Source of the DNA: Leptothrix sp. (in: b-proteobacteria)
GTDB lineage: Bacteria > Pseudomonadota > Gammaproteobacteria > Burkholderiales > Burkholderiaceae_C
NCBI GenBank assembly: GCA_013822265.1
Contig: PNKD01000023.1
Span: forward strand, 1 to 42,154
Direction: 5' to 3'
Length of the DNA: 42,154 nucleotides
The notes under the pieces: model-generated
Databases searched by the model: none
What the model was told of the DNA's origin: nothing
The model's input: the letters and a program-made list of their open reading frames with translations, nothing else
Position numbers and translations under genes: made by a program
In this document: piece by piece, positions 18,366-28,023 of the stretch
Numbering within the stretch: position 1 is the stretch's first letter
How the letters are laid out: each line of letters opens with the position of its first letter

Positions 18366-19531
18366 AGCCCGATGTCGAACCCGGCAACGTCGCCGGCGGC
18401 ATCGCCGGCGGCCGACTCGTGACCGCGCTCGGCGCTGCCGTACAGGGTCTCGGGGTCGACTGCGCTGTTCACGCGCACGGCCTGCAGCCGCAGCCGCGCC
18501 GTGGCCACGGTGGCGAAGGGGTAGTACAGGCCCAGCGTGACGATGATGAGCAGCCAGTTGCGCAGCGACAGCCCCATCATCTGGCGCACCCGCAGCGCGC
18601 TCTCGAAACGCAGGTTCGGGCTGCGCGTGCCGCTCCAGACCAGGTTCTGCAGCAGCGTGACGACGTAGGGCGCCACGATCACCTGCGCGACCAGCAGCAC
18701 GGCCAGAAACGCCAGCACCACCCGCGCCGCCTTGGCCGGGTTCATGCCCTCGCCCGTGGCCGCCATGCCGCCGGTGAGGATCGCCGCCCCCAGGCCCGTG
18801 ACGAAGCCGAAGAGCAGCAGCATGCCGGAGGCCTTCAGCGCCACGATGTAGAAGCGGCGCAGCGGCACGTCGAAGCGCGTCTGGTCGGCGCCGAGCGCGA
18901 GGTGGTTTTGCTGGTAGCGCCGCATCAGCCACAGCAGCGCAGGCGCGGCGAACACCATCAGCAGCGGCAGCAGCAAGGTCACCCAGTTGAGCAGCGTCAT
19001 CTCGGGCCGTGGTGACCCGGCCGACGCTTCGTCCGGCGCCGTGGGGCCGAGCAGGCCGGCGCCCAGCATCAGCAGCGCCGCCGCGATGCCGGGGGCCAGC
19101 GCGGCATAGGCGTCGCCCCGCGTGCCCTTGAACTGCAGGCGCATGCCGCGCCAGCCGGTGTTGGCCAGGCGAAAGCGCAGCGACGAATGCCACAGCGCCG
19201 GCCAGACCCCGGCGATGATGACAAAAGCCACCACGCCGGCTGCCGGCGAGAAGTGCCCCGCGGCACCATAGGCCAGGAAGAGCAGGCCCACCAGCAGGTA
19301 GCCGCGCAGCATCTTGTGCGGGTCGCCGTGGAAGGACAGTGGGTGCCCGCCCAGTTCGGTGGCACCGTGGAAGTAGCGCAGCCGCCGCACCTTGGCATAG
19401 GGGTAGTAGATCCCCAGCGTCACCAGCGTGAGCAGCAGGTTGACGATCCAGATGCGGAAGTACTCGCTGCCCGAGCCGACGAAGCGGACAGGCAGCCGGT
19501 GTTCACCGCTTGCCGTGGAATCTGCAGTCAT
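18362..19531 (-). CDS. YjgN family (DUF898) membrane protein
   Basis: A 389-residue polytopic inner-membrane protein. It shows the duplicated DUF898 signature: a first unit with FRIWIVNLLLTLVTLGIYYPYAKVRRLRYF and a second with SLRNWLLIIVTLGLYYPFATVATARL, each followed by a further hydrophobic stretch. About eight hydrophobic segments can be counted. The molecular role of the family is unknown. It is translationally coupled to the M48 peptidase downstream, and the pairing recalls other operons where a peptidase accompanies a YjgN protein. No gene overlaps it upstream; 195 bp separate it from the PfkB kinase end. Confidence 0.88.
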   Translation of the reverse strand: MTADSTASGEHRLPVRFVGSGSEYFRIWIVNLLLTLVTLGIYYPYAKVRRLRYFHGATELGGHPLSFHGDPHKMLRGYLLVGLLFLAYGAAGHFSPAAGVVAFVIIAGVWPALWHSSLRFRLANTGWRGMRLQFKGTRGDAYAALAPGIAAALLMLGAGLLGPTAPDEASAGSPRPEMTLLNWVTLLLPLLMVFAAPALLWLMRRYQQNHLALGADQTRFDVPLRRFYIVALKASGMLLLFGFVTGLGAAILTGGMAATGEGMNPAKAARVVLAFLAVLLVAQVIVAPYVVTLLQNLVWSGTRSPNLRFESALRVRQMMGLSLRNWLLIIVTLGLYYPFATVATARLRLQAVRVNSAVDPETLYGSAERGHESAAGDAAGDVAGFDIGL

Positions 19532-19726
19532 GGTTTCCTCCCTGGGTTTCAGCGCACCCGTTGTGGTGCCGAATGTAACCCTGCCCGGGCTGGCGTCGGC
19601 CGCCCGCAGCGCGCGCCCCTCGGCGCGCGGTCTGCGGCCTGGCGAAGGTGGTGCGGGGACGCGCGCCTCGCGGGCAGCGCGTGCGGCCTCGGCGCCGTGG
19701 GCCGGTCGCCCAGGCTCAGCCGGCCC

Positions 19727-20653
19727 TCAACGGGCCAGCAGCGCGCGGACCTCGCCGTCGAGCACGTGGTTCTGCGGCCCGCGGCGCGCGATCTTCAGCG
19801 CGCCCAGGCGGTTGCCCAGCACGGCGCAGCGATGCAGCGGCCAGCCGCGCTCCAGGCCGTAAAGCAGCGCGGCGCGGAAGGCGTCGCCGCAGCCGGTGGG
19901 GTCGACCACGCACTCGGCGGCCACGCCCGGCACCTGGGTGCGCTCGCCGGCCTGCCAGATCTCGCAGCCGTGCTCGGCCAGCGTCACCACCACCCCCTGC
20001 ACGTTGGGCCGCCGCGACAGCACCTGCGGCGACTCGCCGGTGCGCTCTTGGAGCATGCGCGCCTCGTAGTCGTTGAGGGCCACCCAGCGCGCCAGCGCCA
20101 GGATCTCGAGGTGCTCGTCGCCGTTGAACTGCGGCAGCTGCTGGCCCGGGTCGAAGATGAAGGGGATGCCCTGCTCGGCCATCTGGTGCGCGTGCTGCCA
20201 CATCGCGTCGCGGCCGTCGGGGGCGATGATGCCGATGGCGAGGTCGTTGCGCTGCCCGCGCGGCGGCACGGCCAGCTGGTGGGCGTGGCTCATGGCGCCG
20301 GGGTGGAAGGCGGCGATCTGGTTGTTGTCGCGATCGGTCGTGATGTGGCACTGCGCCGTGTGCAGCTCGGCGTCGCGCAGGATGAGCGAGGTGTCGGCGC
20401 CCCAGCCCTGCACGCGCGCCAGGTAGTCGCCGCCGTCGACGCCCAGCGCGGCCAGGATCACCGGCGAGCCGCCCAGCAGGTCCAGGTTGTAGGCGATGTT
20501 GCCGGCGCAGCCGCCGTACTCGCGCCGCAGCGTCGGCACCAGGAAGCTGACGTTCAGGATGTGCACCTGGGCCGGCAGGATCTGGTCGGCAAAGCGGCCC
20601 GGAAAGGTGGTGATGGTGTCGAAGGCGAGGGATCCGCAGATCAGGGCGGGCAT
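19727..20653 (-). CDS. PfkB-family carbohydrate/nucleoside kinase
   Basis: A 308-residue ribokinase-fold kinase. It has the N-terminal ICGSLAFDT strand, the GGCAGNIAYNLDLLGG substrate motif and the C-terminal PfkB signature DPTGCGDAFR with the catalytic Asp. The pattern is closest to the adenosine kinase-like branch common in Burkholderiales, but the substrate cannot be fixed from sequence. It is the last gene of the minus-strand series accB-accC-prmA-DUF3426, lying 40 bp after the DUF3426 gene. Confidence 0.88.
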   Translation of the reverse strand: MPALICGSLAFDTITTFPGRFADQILPAQVHILNVSFLVPTLRREYGGCAGNIAYNLDLLGGSPVILAALGVDGGDYLARVQGWGADTSLILRDAELHTAQCHITTDRDNNQIAAFHPGAMSHAHQLAVPPRGQRNDLAIGIIAPDGRDAMWQHAHQMAEQGIPFIFDPGQQLPQFNGDEHLEILALARWVALNDYEARMLQERTGESPQVLSRRPNVQGVVVTLAEHGCEIWQAGERTQVPGVAAECVVDPTGCGDAFRAALLYGLERGWPLHRCAVLGNRLGALKIARRGPQNHVLDGEVRALLAR

Positions 20654-20693
20654 GGAGGCTCCAGGAGGCGGGTGACGACGGCGCGGCAGCCCG

Positions 20694-21710
20694 TCAGGGA
20701 TAGAAGATTTCGATCGTGTAGCCGGCCACCGGGGCGGTGGCGGCCCGCAGTGTGGTGTTCAGCGCCAGCTCGCGCCCAGCGGCCAGCGTGGCCTGTGTCA
20801 CGCCCAGCTCGGACATCGGCAGCACGCGGCGCGCCACCAGCTTGCCCTGGCTGTCGGTGAGCGACAGTTCCAGCGCCGGCAGTGCCGCCTCGAGCGCCGC
20901 GCGGTTGCGCAGCATCACGCTGAGCTTGTAGATGTCGGACTTCTCCACCCGCACCAGCCCGCTGCTCTCGACCACCAGGGCGTCGATGACATGGGCCGGG
21001 CCGATGCTGCAACCCAGCCAGGTGCAGGCCTGCTCGAGCGCCGGTCGCGCGCCGCTGAAGCGCGCGACGGCGAGGTTGCGGTACTCGTAGACCACCTGCG
21101 CGGCCAGGCCCAGCGTGCCCAGCACGGCGCCGGCCAGCAGCGCGGCGCGCACGCGGGGCTGACGCCAGCGGGCGGCGCGCTCGGCCTGGCGCACGAACTG
21201 CGGCGTCGCGGCCGGCAGCTCGCGCGGCTCGGCGGTGATGTCGTGGCTTGCCATGGCCGCCACGTCGCTTTCGCTGGCGGGCGGCGCGTCGACGTCTTGG
21301 GCCGCCGCTGCGGCATCGGCGGCGAACCGCGACTCGGCGTCGTCGACGACCGGCATGCTCTGCGGCCGCGATGGCCTGGCCGCCGGCCTGGGCTCGGGCG
21401 GCGTGGGCGTGGGCGTGGGCGTGGCGTAGCGCTCGAAGTCGGCCTCGGTGGCCAGGGCCGCGTCTTCGCGCGGCGGGGGCGCAGGCGCCTTCGGGCGGCG
21501 CGAGCTGAACTGCGCCATCGCGCGCGGCGGGGCTTCGTCGCGGCTGGCATGCGGCGCTCCGGTCTCGAGGTCGAGCAGCGCCTCGCTGGCGTTGAAGACC
21601 TCGGCGCAGCGGCCACAGCGCACCCAACCCTCGGAGACCCGCAGCTGGTCAGGCACGACGCGGAACACGGTGCCGCAGGCACTGCAGCGGGTGGCCAGGC
21701 CGGATGCCAT
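20694..21710 (-). CDS. Zinc-ribbon and DUF3426 membrane protein
   Basis: A 338-residue protein. It opens with an MJ0042-type zinc ribbon (TRCSACGTVFRV ... VRCGRCAEVFNA, two CxxC pairs). A proline/alanine-rich low-complexity linker of about 150 residues follows, then one transmembrane helix (ALLAGAVLGTLGLAAQVVYEY) and a C-terminal DUF3426 domain with a predicted periplasmic beta fold (LEQACTWLGCSIGP ... LVARRVLPMSELG). It starts 21 bp after prmA on the same strand, a neighbourhood conserved in betaproteobacteria. Function is unknown; the topology suggests a cytoplasmic zinc ribbon linked to a periplasmic domain. Confidence 0.88.
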   Translation of the reverse strand: MASGLATRCSACGTVFRVVPDQLRVSEGWVRCGRCAEVFNASEALLDLETGAPHASRDEAPPRAMAQFSSRRPKAPAPPPREDAALATEADFERYATPTPTPTPPEPRPAARPSRPQSMPVVDDAESRFAADAAAAAQDVDAPPASESDVAAMASHDITAEPRELPAATPQFVRQAERAARWRQPRVRAALLAGAVLGTLGLAAQVVYEYRNLAVARFSGARPALEQACTWLGCSIGPAHVIDALVVESSGLVRVEKSDIYKLSVMLRNRAALEAALPALELSLTDSQGKLVARRVLPMSELGVTQATLAAGRELALNTTLRAATAPVAGYTIEIFYP

Positions 21711-21731
21711 GGGTTTGCTGCCGCGGGGCCG

Positions 21732-22642
21732 TCAGGCCGCGGCCGCCGGGCGGCGCGCCGTCATCAGCACCCAGCCGTCTTCGCGGTCGGCGACCCGCAC
21801 GTCCAGCCAGGGGGCGTAGGCGGCGCTCAGCTCGTCGGCCTGGCGCTCGAGGATGCCGGCCATCACCAGCCAGCCGCCCGGCGCCACATGGCCGGCCAGC
21901 AGCGGCGCCAGCAGCTTCAGCGGCGTGGCCAGGATGTTGGCCAGCACGACGCCGTACAGCCCTTGCGCGTGGTCGGGCAGCGCGGGGTGCAGCAGCCCGG
22001 CGGCGACACGGTTGCGCGCCGCGTTGTCGCGTGTGGACTGCACCGCGGCGGGGTCGATGTCGACCGCATCGACCTGCTGCGCGCCCACCAGCGCCGCGGC
22101 GATGGCCAGGATGCCGCTGCCGCAGCCGTAGTCGAGCACACGCGCCAGGTCGGCATCGGCGGGCTTGCGCGCCAGCCAGCGCAGGCACATGCGCGTCGTC
22201 GGGTGGGTGCCGGTGCCGAAAGCCAGGCCGGGGTCGAGGCGGATGACCCGGCGTGCCGCAGCGGGGGCCTCATGCCAGCTCGGCACGATCCAGAACTCGG
22301 GCGTGATCTCCACCGGCGCGAACTGGCTCTGCGTCAGCCGCACCCAGTCCTGCGCGGCCACCGCGTTCAGCGCCTGCACATGGGCGCCGGCGCCGCCGAA
22401 CCGCGCCAGCGCCAGCGTGGCGGCCTGCTCGGCAGCGGCTTCGGTGTCGAAGAGCGCCGACAGCGTCGAACGCTCCCAGCCGGGCGCCGGCGCGGGCATG
22501 CCGGGCTCGCCGAACAGCGCCTGCTCGGCATCGGTGTCGGCGTCGGCGTCCTCGACGCTGACCGACAGCGCTTCGAGCTCGTCCATCAGCAGGTCGGACA
22601 GCGGCTCGACGATGGCCGCCGGCGCGCGCAGCATGAGTTCGA

Positions 22643-22646
<4 letters not shown>
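21732..22646 (-). CDS. prmA: Ribosomal protein L11 methyltransferase
   Basis: Methylates ribosomal protein L11 using S-adenosylmethionine. The 304-residue protein has the N-terminal L11-recognition domain and the catalytic domain with FGTGTHPTT, the SAM site [20 protein letters not shown] and the target-site NILATPL. The GTG at 22646 gives the normal start (ELMLRAPAA) and overlaps the accC stop as GTGA, so it is coupled to accC. One oddity is an acidic insert ([13 protein letters not shown]) early in the protein, which is common in this family. Confidence 0.95.
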
Positions 22647-23992
<1,346 letters not shown>

Positions 23993-24046
23993 GTCAGTTG
24001 CCGGAGGCGTCGACCGAAGCCCACGCAGTGTGAGCCAGAGGCGAAT

Positions 24047-24137
24047 GATCAAGCTTCCCGCCGCGGAACCGGCTTTGCCGGCCCGCTGGCGGACGGTCCC
24101 CCTGGGGGGTAGCGAGCGTTAGCGAGCTTGGGGGCTC
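24047..24137 (-). repeat. Dispersed post-stop hairpin repeat, copy A (accB-accC gap)
   Basis: Copy A of a four-member family (others at 31034-31125, 37681-37770 and 40111-40173). Read with transcription it starts a few bases after the accB stop with a C-run and two GCTCGCT direct repeats, then C-run/G-run. Next comes a nested hairpin, DNA 24058-24092: CCGCC with GGCGG, GCGG with CCGC and CCGGC with GCCGG around a TTT loop. It is the only copy sitting inside an operon whose two genes encode partner subunits. Confidence 0.85.
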
Positions 24138-24141
24138 CACG

Positions 24142-24618
24142 TCATTCCACGATGAACAGCGGCTGGCCGAACTCCACCGCCTGCCCGTTCTCGCACAGGA
24201 TCTGCAGCACCTTGCCGTCGCAGTCGGCCTCGATCTCGTTCATGATCTTCATGGCCTCGATGATGCAGACGGCCTGGCCGGTCTTGATCGTGTCGCCAAG
24301 CTCGGCGAAGGCCTTCGCCCCCGGGCTGGCCGAGCGGTAGAAGGTGCCGACCATCGGCGACTTGATGACCTTGCCGGCCGGGACCGGGGCCGGGGCCGAT
24401 TCGGCCACCGCGGGCGCCGCCGCGCCGGCGGTGCCCTGCATCGGCGTGGCGGCGGGCATCATCGGCGCTTGCGGTGGCGCGGCGTACACCGGGCTCACGG
24501 CCACCGCGGTGCCCGCCTTCACGATGCGCACCTTGCCCTCGGCTTCGGTGATCTCGAGTTCGGAGATGTTCGATTCGGAGACGAGGTCGATCAGCGTCTT
24601 GAGTTTTCTCAGGTCCAT
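24142..24618 (-). CDS. accB: Acetyl-CoA carboxylase biotin carboxyl carrier protein
   Basis: Carries the biotin of acetyl-CoA carboxylase. The 158 residues comprise an N-terminal helical domain (MDLRKLKTLIDLVSESNI), an Ala/Pro-rich linker at about 45-80 and the biotinyl domain (SPMVGTFYRSASPG ...). The biotinylated residue is Lys124 in EAMKIMNEI, an exact family match. It follows aroQ by 65 bp, the common proteobacterial order aroQ-accB-accC. Confidence 0.98.
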   Translation of the reverse strand: MDLRKLKTLIDLVSESNISELEITEAEGKVRIVKAGTAVAVSPVYAAPPQAPMMPAATPMQGTAGAAAPAVAESAPAPVPAGKVIKSPMVGTFYRSASPGAKAFAELGDTIKTGQAVCIIEAMKIMNEIEADCDGKVLQILCENGQAVEFGQPLFIVE

Positions 24619-24683
24619 GGCACGGGATCCTCGGTGGGCAGGTGCCGGCTCTGGGGCCGGCTCGGTCTGGATTGTCGGGCGCT

Positions 24684-25133
24684 TCAGGCGTGCGCCGGCG
24701 GCGGGCGCAGCGACAGGGCATGCTGCAGCGCCAGCCGGTAGCCGGCCGTCCCCAGGCCGCAGATCACACCGACGGCGATCGGCGACAGGTAGGAGCGGTG
24801 GCGGAACTCTTCGCGCGCATGCACGTTGCTGATGTGCACTTCAATGAAGGGCAGCGCCACGCCGGCCAGCGCGTCGCGCAGCGCGACGCTGGTGTGTGTC
24901 AGGCCACCCGGGTTGATGACAATGAAATCGACGCCCTGGCCGCGCGCGGCCTGCACACGGTCGATCAGCGCGCCCTCGTGGTTGCTCTGGAAGCACTGCA
25001 GCACGGCCCCGGCATCTGCGGCCATCTGGCCGAGTTCTGCTTCGATCATGGCAAGCGTCACCGCGCCGTAGATCTGCGGCTCGCGGGTGCCGAGCAGGTT
25101 GAGGTTGGGACCGTTGAGAACGAGGATGTGCAT
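24684..25133 (-). CDS. aroQ: Type II 3-dehydroquinate dehydratase
   Basis: Catalyses the third step of the shikimate pathway, dehydrating 3-dehydroquinate. The 149-residue protein is a standard type II enzyme: [13 protein letters not shown], catalytic Tyr22, [10 protein letters not shown], the substrate loop NPGGLTHTS and catalytic His100 in FIEVHISN. The Met at 25133 begins the family N-terminus [10 protein letters not shown]. It heads the aroQ-accB-accC-prmA series and is preceded by 96 bp with a possible promoter. Confidence 0.97.
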   Translation of the reverse strand: MHILVLNGPNLNLLGTREPQIYGAVTLAMIEAELGQMAADAGAVLQCFQSNHEGALIDRVQAARGQGVDFIVINPGGLTHTSVALRDALAGVALPFIEVHISNVHAREEFRHRSYLSPIAVGVICGLGTAGYRLALQHALSLRPPPAHA

Positions 25134-25167
25134 GCGAGAGGCTCGGCTTGTGGTCGCCGGGAGCCGC

Positions 25168-25194
25168 ACTTTACGCGTTTTGCGGGCCGTTCAA
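25168..25194 (-). promoter_or_regulatory. Candidate promoter for aroQ-accBC-prmA
   Basis: Read on the minus strand, TTGAAC (25189-25194) and TAAAGT (25168-25173) resemble sigma70 -35 and -10 hexamers in a locally AT-richer stretch. The spacing is 15 nt, shorter than the ideal 17, and each hexamer matches about four of six positions. A start near 25161 would leave a leader of about 28 nt before aroQ. Confidence 0.35.
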
Positions 25195-25229
25195 GGCATC
25201 TGGCGGCAAATTGAAGCCCGCAGAGCCAA

Positions 25230-25757
25230 CTACAGGTTACGCACCCAGCTCTCCAGCTCGGCCTGGCTGGTTTCGCCCAGCTTGCGCTGCACGATGGCGC
25301 CGCGGCGGTCGAAAACCGCCGTGAACGGCAGCGCGCCGGTGGTGTTGCCCAGATCGCGACTGAGCTGGGTGCCGTCGAAGCCGGCCAGCGCGATGTCGTA
25401 GCCCACCGGCGTCTTGGCCAGGAACTGGCGCACCGCGCTCGGATTGTCCACCGCCAGCCCGACCACGCGCCCGCCGCGGGCCGCAAAGGCTTTGGCGAAG
25501 CGGTCGAGCTCGGGCATCTCCTTCACGCAGGGCGGGCACCAGGTGGCCCAGAAGTTCAGCACCAGCGGCCGGCCGCGCAGCGGCGCCAGGGCCAGCGTGC
25601 GGCCGTCGGGCTGCGGGAAACTCGACTGCCAGAAGGCCAGCGTGGCGGCGTCCAGCGGGGCATCGCCGGCAGGCGTTGCCCGCCAGAGCTGCCAGGCCAC
25701 GCCGGCGCCGGCCGCCGCGGCGCCGGCACCGGCCATCAACAGGCCGCGCCGCTTCAT
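25230..25757 (-). CDS. TlpA-like periplasmic thioredoxin-fold protein
   Basis: A 175-residue redoxin. It has an N-terminal basic MKRR followed by a hydrophobic segment (LLMAGAGAAAAGAGVAW), giving a signal peptide or anchor. The thioredoxin fold follows, with the active site WCPPC at Cys74 and Cys77 and a cis-Pro region TGALPFTAVFD. This places it among TlpA/ResA-type disulfide reductases of the periplasm. Its ATG overlaps the stop of the upstream unrecognised gene as ATGA. Partner proteins cannot be told from the neighbourhood. Confidence 0.92.
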   Translation of the reverse strand: MKRRGLLMAGAGAAAAGAGVAWQLWRATPAGDAPLDAATLAFWQSSFPQPDGRTLALAPLRGRPLVLNFWATWCPPCVKEMPELDRFAKAFAARGGRVVGLAVDNPSAVRQFLAKTPVGYDIALAGFDGTQLSRDLGNTTGALPFTAVFDRRGAIVQRKLGETSQAELESWVRNL

Positions 25758-26356
25758 GGTGTGGCCCCAGCGCACAGCAGGCGGCGCAGCGCGGCGAGGT
25801 CGCCGCGCCAGCTGCGGCCCTGGGCGTCGGGCTTGAGCGCGCCGCGCTGGTCGTCGGTGTCGTGCAGCAGCAGGTGCACGCTGACGGCCTCGCCCAGGGC
25901 ACGGCTGGGCGAGCTCACCGTCAGCACGTGCAGCGGCTCGTCGCCGGCGCGGCGCTGACCGGGGCGCTCGACGCTGCCGCTGTCGTAGTCGACACCGGCG
26001 TTGATGAGTGCGATCTCGGCCGCCTTGGTGTCGTCGCAGTAGAGGTCCAGCCGCACCGAAGACAGCCTCGTGGCGGTGCCGCGCCACACCGCGCCCGACA
26101 GGTGGGGGCGGAACTCGGCCAGCCGCTCCATCCACAGCGCCGCCACCTCGCGCAGCGCCCGCAGTTCGGCGGGCTGGGTGTCGGCGCAGAAGATCGCGAT
26201 GTGCTCGCGCACGGCGGCTTCGAGCTGCTCGTTGTCGGGCCGCCAGGCCCGGCTGCTGAAGTCGCGGGCCGCCTTGCGCTTGGCGGCGGCGTATTCCATG
26301 CCTTCTTCGACCACCAGGCGGGCGGCGGCGGCGGCGATCTCGTCGGTGGTGCTCAT
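25754..26356 (-). CDS. Conserved-looking protein of unknown function coupled to the TlpA-like gene
   Basis: A 200-residue soluble protein, 37 bp after mtgA and overlapping the TlpA-like gene by 4 nt. The first 55 residues are helical and charged (ARLVVEEGMEYAAAKRKAARDF), followed by a longer helical part rich in Leu, Arg and Glu. A strand/turn segment comes next (RLSSVRLDLYCDDTKAAEIALINAG). I have a memory of similar Burkholderiales proteins called nucleotidyltransferase-like or mislabelled as a Mur ligase, but I see no motif that supports either. Coding is well supported by its length, the tight overlaps and the operon position. No function is proposed. Confidence 0.8.
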   Translation of the reverse strand: MSTTDEIAAAAARLVVEEGMEYAAAKRKAARDFSSRAWRPDNEQLEAAVREHIAIFCADTQPAELRALREVAALWMERLAEFRPHLSGAVWRGTATRLSSVRLDLYCDDTKAAEIALINAGVDYDSGSVERPGQRRAGDEPLHVLTVSSPSRALGEAVSVHLLLHDTDDQRGALKPDAQGRSWRGDLAALRRLLCAGATP

Positions 26357-26393
26357 CTTGTCTGCGGTGGCTGGCGGCGCGCGGCCGCGCGGA

Positions 26394-27146
26394 TCAGGGG
26401 AGCTCGACCGCCCCCATGCGGGCCAGGATGGTCGCCGATCGGTCCAGCACGTAGGCCGAAGAGGGGTTCTTCTCGAAGCGCTTGGGCGCCGGCAGCATCA
26501 CCGCCAGCCGCGCCGATTGCTCGGCCGACAGGCGCGCCGCGTCGACGCGGAAGTAGTGCCGCGCTGCGGCCTGGGCGCCGAACAGGCCCTCGCCCCACTC
26601 GACGTTGTTGAGATAGATCTCGAGCAGCCGCGGCTTGGGCAGCAGCGTCTCCAGCGCCAGCGTCAGCACCAGCTCCTGGCCCTTGCGCAGCACCGTGCGC
26701 TCGCCGCTGAGGAAGAGGTTCTTGGCCAGCTGCTGGCTGATGGTCGAGCCGCCCACGACCTTGGCAATGACGGGTCGGGTCGGCCGGCGCTGCTGGATCT
26801 TCTCGGCCCGGCTCTCGGCGCGCTGGTTGCGTTCCCAAGCCTTTTCGATGGCGTCCCAGTCGACGCCGCCATGTTCGGCGAAGCCGGCGTCCTCGCTGGC
26901 GATCACCGCGCGCTTGAGGTGGGGCGAGATGCGGCCGGCGTCGACCCAGGCCTGGCTCCAGGCGATCTGGCGCTTCTCGACGAGCAGCCGCCAGGCCTCG
27001 CTGCGCTGGAAGGTGGTGGACTGCGGGGCCAGCACGTTCATCAGCGCGATGCGGGCCACGAACACGAGTTGCAGCGCCGCCGCGCACAACATCAGCAGCG
27101 CCAGCAGGCGCAGCAGGTGGCTCAGGGCGGCGGGCCGGGTGTTCAC
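26394..27146 (-). CDS. mtgA: Monofunctional biosynthetic peptidoglycan transglycosylase
   Basis: Polymerises lipid II into glycan strands at the inner membrane. The 250-residue protein has one N-terminal transmembrane helix (LLALLMLCAAALQLVFVARIAL) and a GT51 domain with motif 1 EDAGFAEHGG (catalytic Glu85), motif 2 GGSTISQQLAKN and LLEIYLNNVEWG. There is no transpeptidase domain, which fits MtgA. I chose the GTG at 27146: it gives the family length, lies 10 bp after the aroE stop, and the 53 in-frame residues upstream belong to the aroE shadow. Confidence 0.95.
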   Translation of the reverse strand: MNTRPAALSHLLRLLALLMLCAAALQLVFVARIALMNVLAPQSTTFQRSEAWRLLVEKRQIAWSQAWVDAGRISPHLKRAVIASEDAGFAEHGGVDWDAIEKAWERNQRAESRAEKIQQRRPTRPVIAKVVGGSTISQQLAKNLFLSGERTVLRKGQELVLTLALETLLPKPRLLEIYLNNVEWGEGLFGAQAAARHYFRVDAARLSAEQSARLAVMLPAPKRFEKNPSSAYVLDRSATILARMGAVELP

Positions 27147-27156
27147 GGCACAGCAC

Positions 27157-28023
27157 TCAGCGCGCGGTGGCCGCGGCTTCGACCGCCAGCTGCTCGCGCA
27201 GCGCCTGCAGCACCGGCGCGGTGAGTGGGCGCACACCGCGCCAGATGAAGAAGGACTCGGCCGCCTGTTCGACCAGCATGCCCAAGCCGTCGCGGGCCGT
27301 GGCACCGGCCGCGCGGGCCCAGGCCAGGAAGGGCTCGGCCGCCGCGCCGTACATCAGGTCGACGGCCAGCGCGCCGGGGCCGAGCACGCGCTCGTGCACC
27401 GGCGAGGCCGCAGCCTGCAGGCTGCTGGCACTGGCGTTGAGCACGACGTCGAAGGCGGCGCCGGGCGTGTCCAGCCTCGCCGCGGCCAGCGCCACGCCGT
27501 GCTCATCGGCCCAGGCGACATGGGCCTGCACCAGTGCCTGTGCGCGCTCGGCCGTGCGGTTGGCTACCACCACCTGGGCCGGCCGCGCCGCCAGCAGCGG
27601 CCCCAGCACCCCGGCCGCGGCGCCGCCGGCGCCCACCAACAGCACGCGCCGGCCGGCCAGCGCCACGCCGGCGTTGGCCTCGATGTCGCGCACCAGGCCC
27701 GTGCCGTCGGTGTTGTCGGCCAGCCAGCCCTGGGCGTCGAAACGCAGCGTGTTGGCGGCGCCCGCGAGCGCGGCACGCTCGCTGCGCCGGGCCGCCAGCG
27801 CAAAGGCCTCGAACTTGAACGGCACCGTGACGTTGCAGCCGCGGCCGCCTTCGGCGGCAAAGGCGCGCAGCGTGACGTCGAAGCCGTCCAGTGGCGCCAG
27901 CAGGCGCCCGTAGGCCAGCGCCTGGCCGGTCTGGCGCGCGAAGGCGGCGTGGATCGCCGGGCTGCGGCTGTGCGCCACCGGGTTGCCGACGATGGCGTAG
28001 CGGTCCGGTCCGGCCGTCGTCAT
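27157..28023 (-). CDS. aroE: Shikimate dehydrogenase (NADP+)
   Basis: Reduces 3-dehydroshikimate to shikimate. The 288 residues contain [13 protein letters not shown] for substrate binding, catalytic Lys70 in NVTVPFK, catalytic Asp106 in NTDGTG, the nucleotide loop [12 protein letters not shown] and the NADP-selecting VANRT. Its start overlaps the TonB-like gene stop as ATGA. With aroQ about 2 kb further along the same strand, this stretch carries two shikimate-pathway genes. Confidence 0.96.
   Translation of the reverse strand: MTTAGPDRYAIVGNPVAHSRSPAIHAAFARQTGQALAYGRLLAPLDGFDVTLRAFAAEGGRGCNVTVPFKFEAFALAARRSERAALAGAANTLRFDAQGWLADNTDGTGLVRDIEANAGVALAGRRVLLVGAGGAAAGVLGPLLAARPAQVVVANRTAERAQALVQAHVAWADEHGVALAAARLDTPGAAFDVVLNASASSLQAAASPVHERVLGPGALAVDLMYGAAAEPFLAWARAAGATARDGLGMLVEQAAESFFIWRGVRPLTAPVLQALREQLAVEAAATAR

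Noticed and set aside
24058..24092. Repeat copies as ends of an insertion sequence or miniature transposon
   Set aside because: No terminal inverted repeats or target-site duplications could be seen, and the constant position after stop codons does not fit random insertion.
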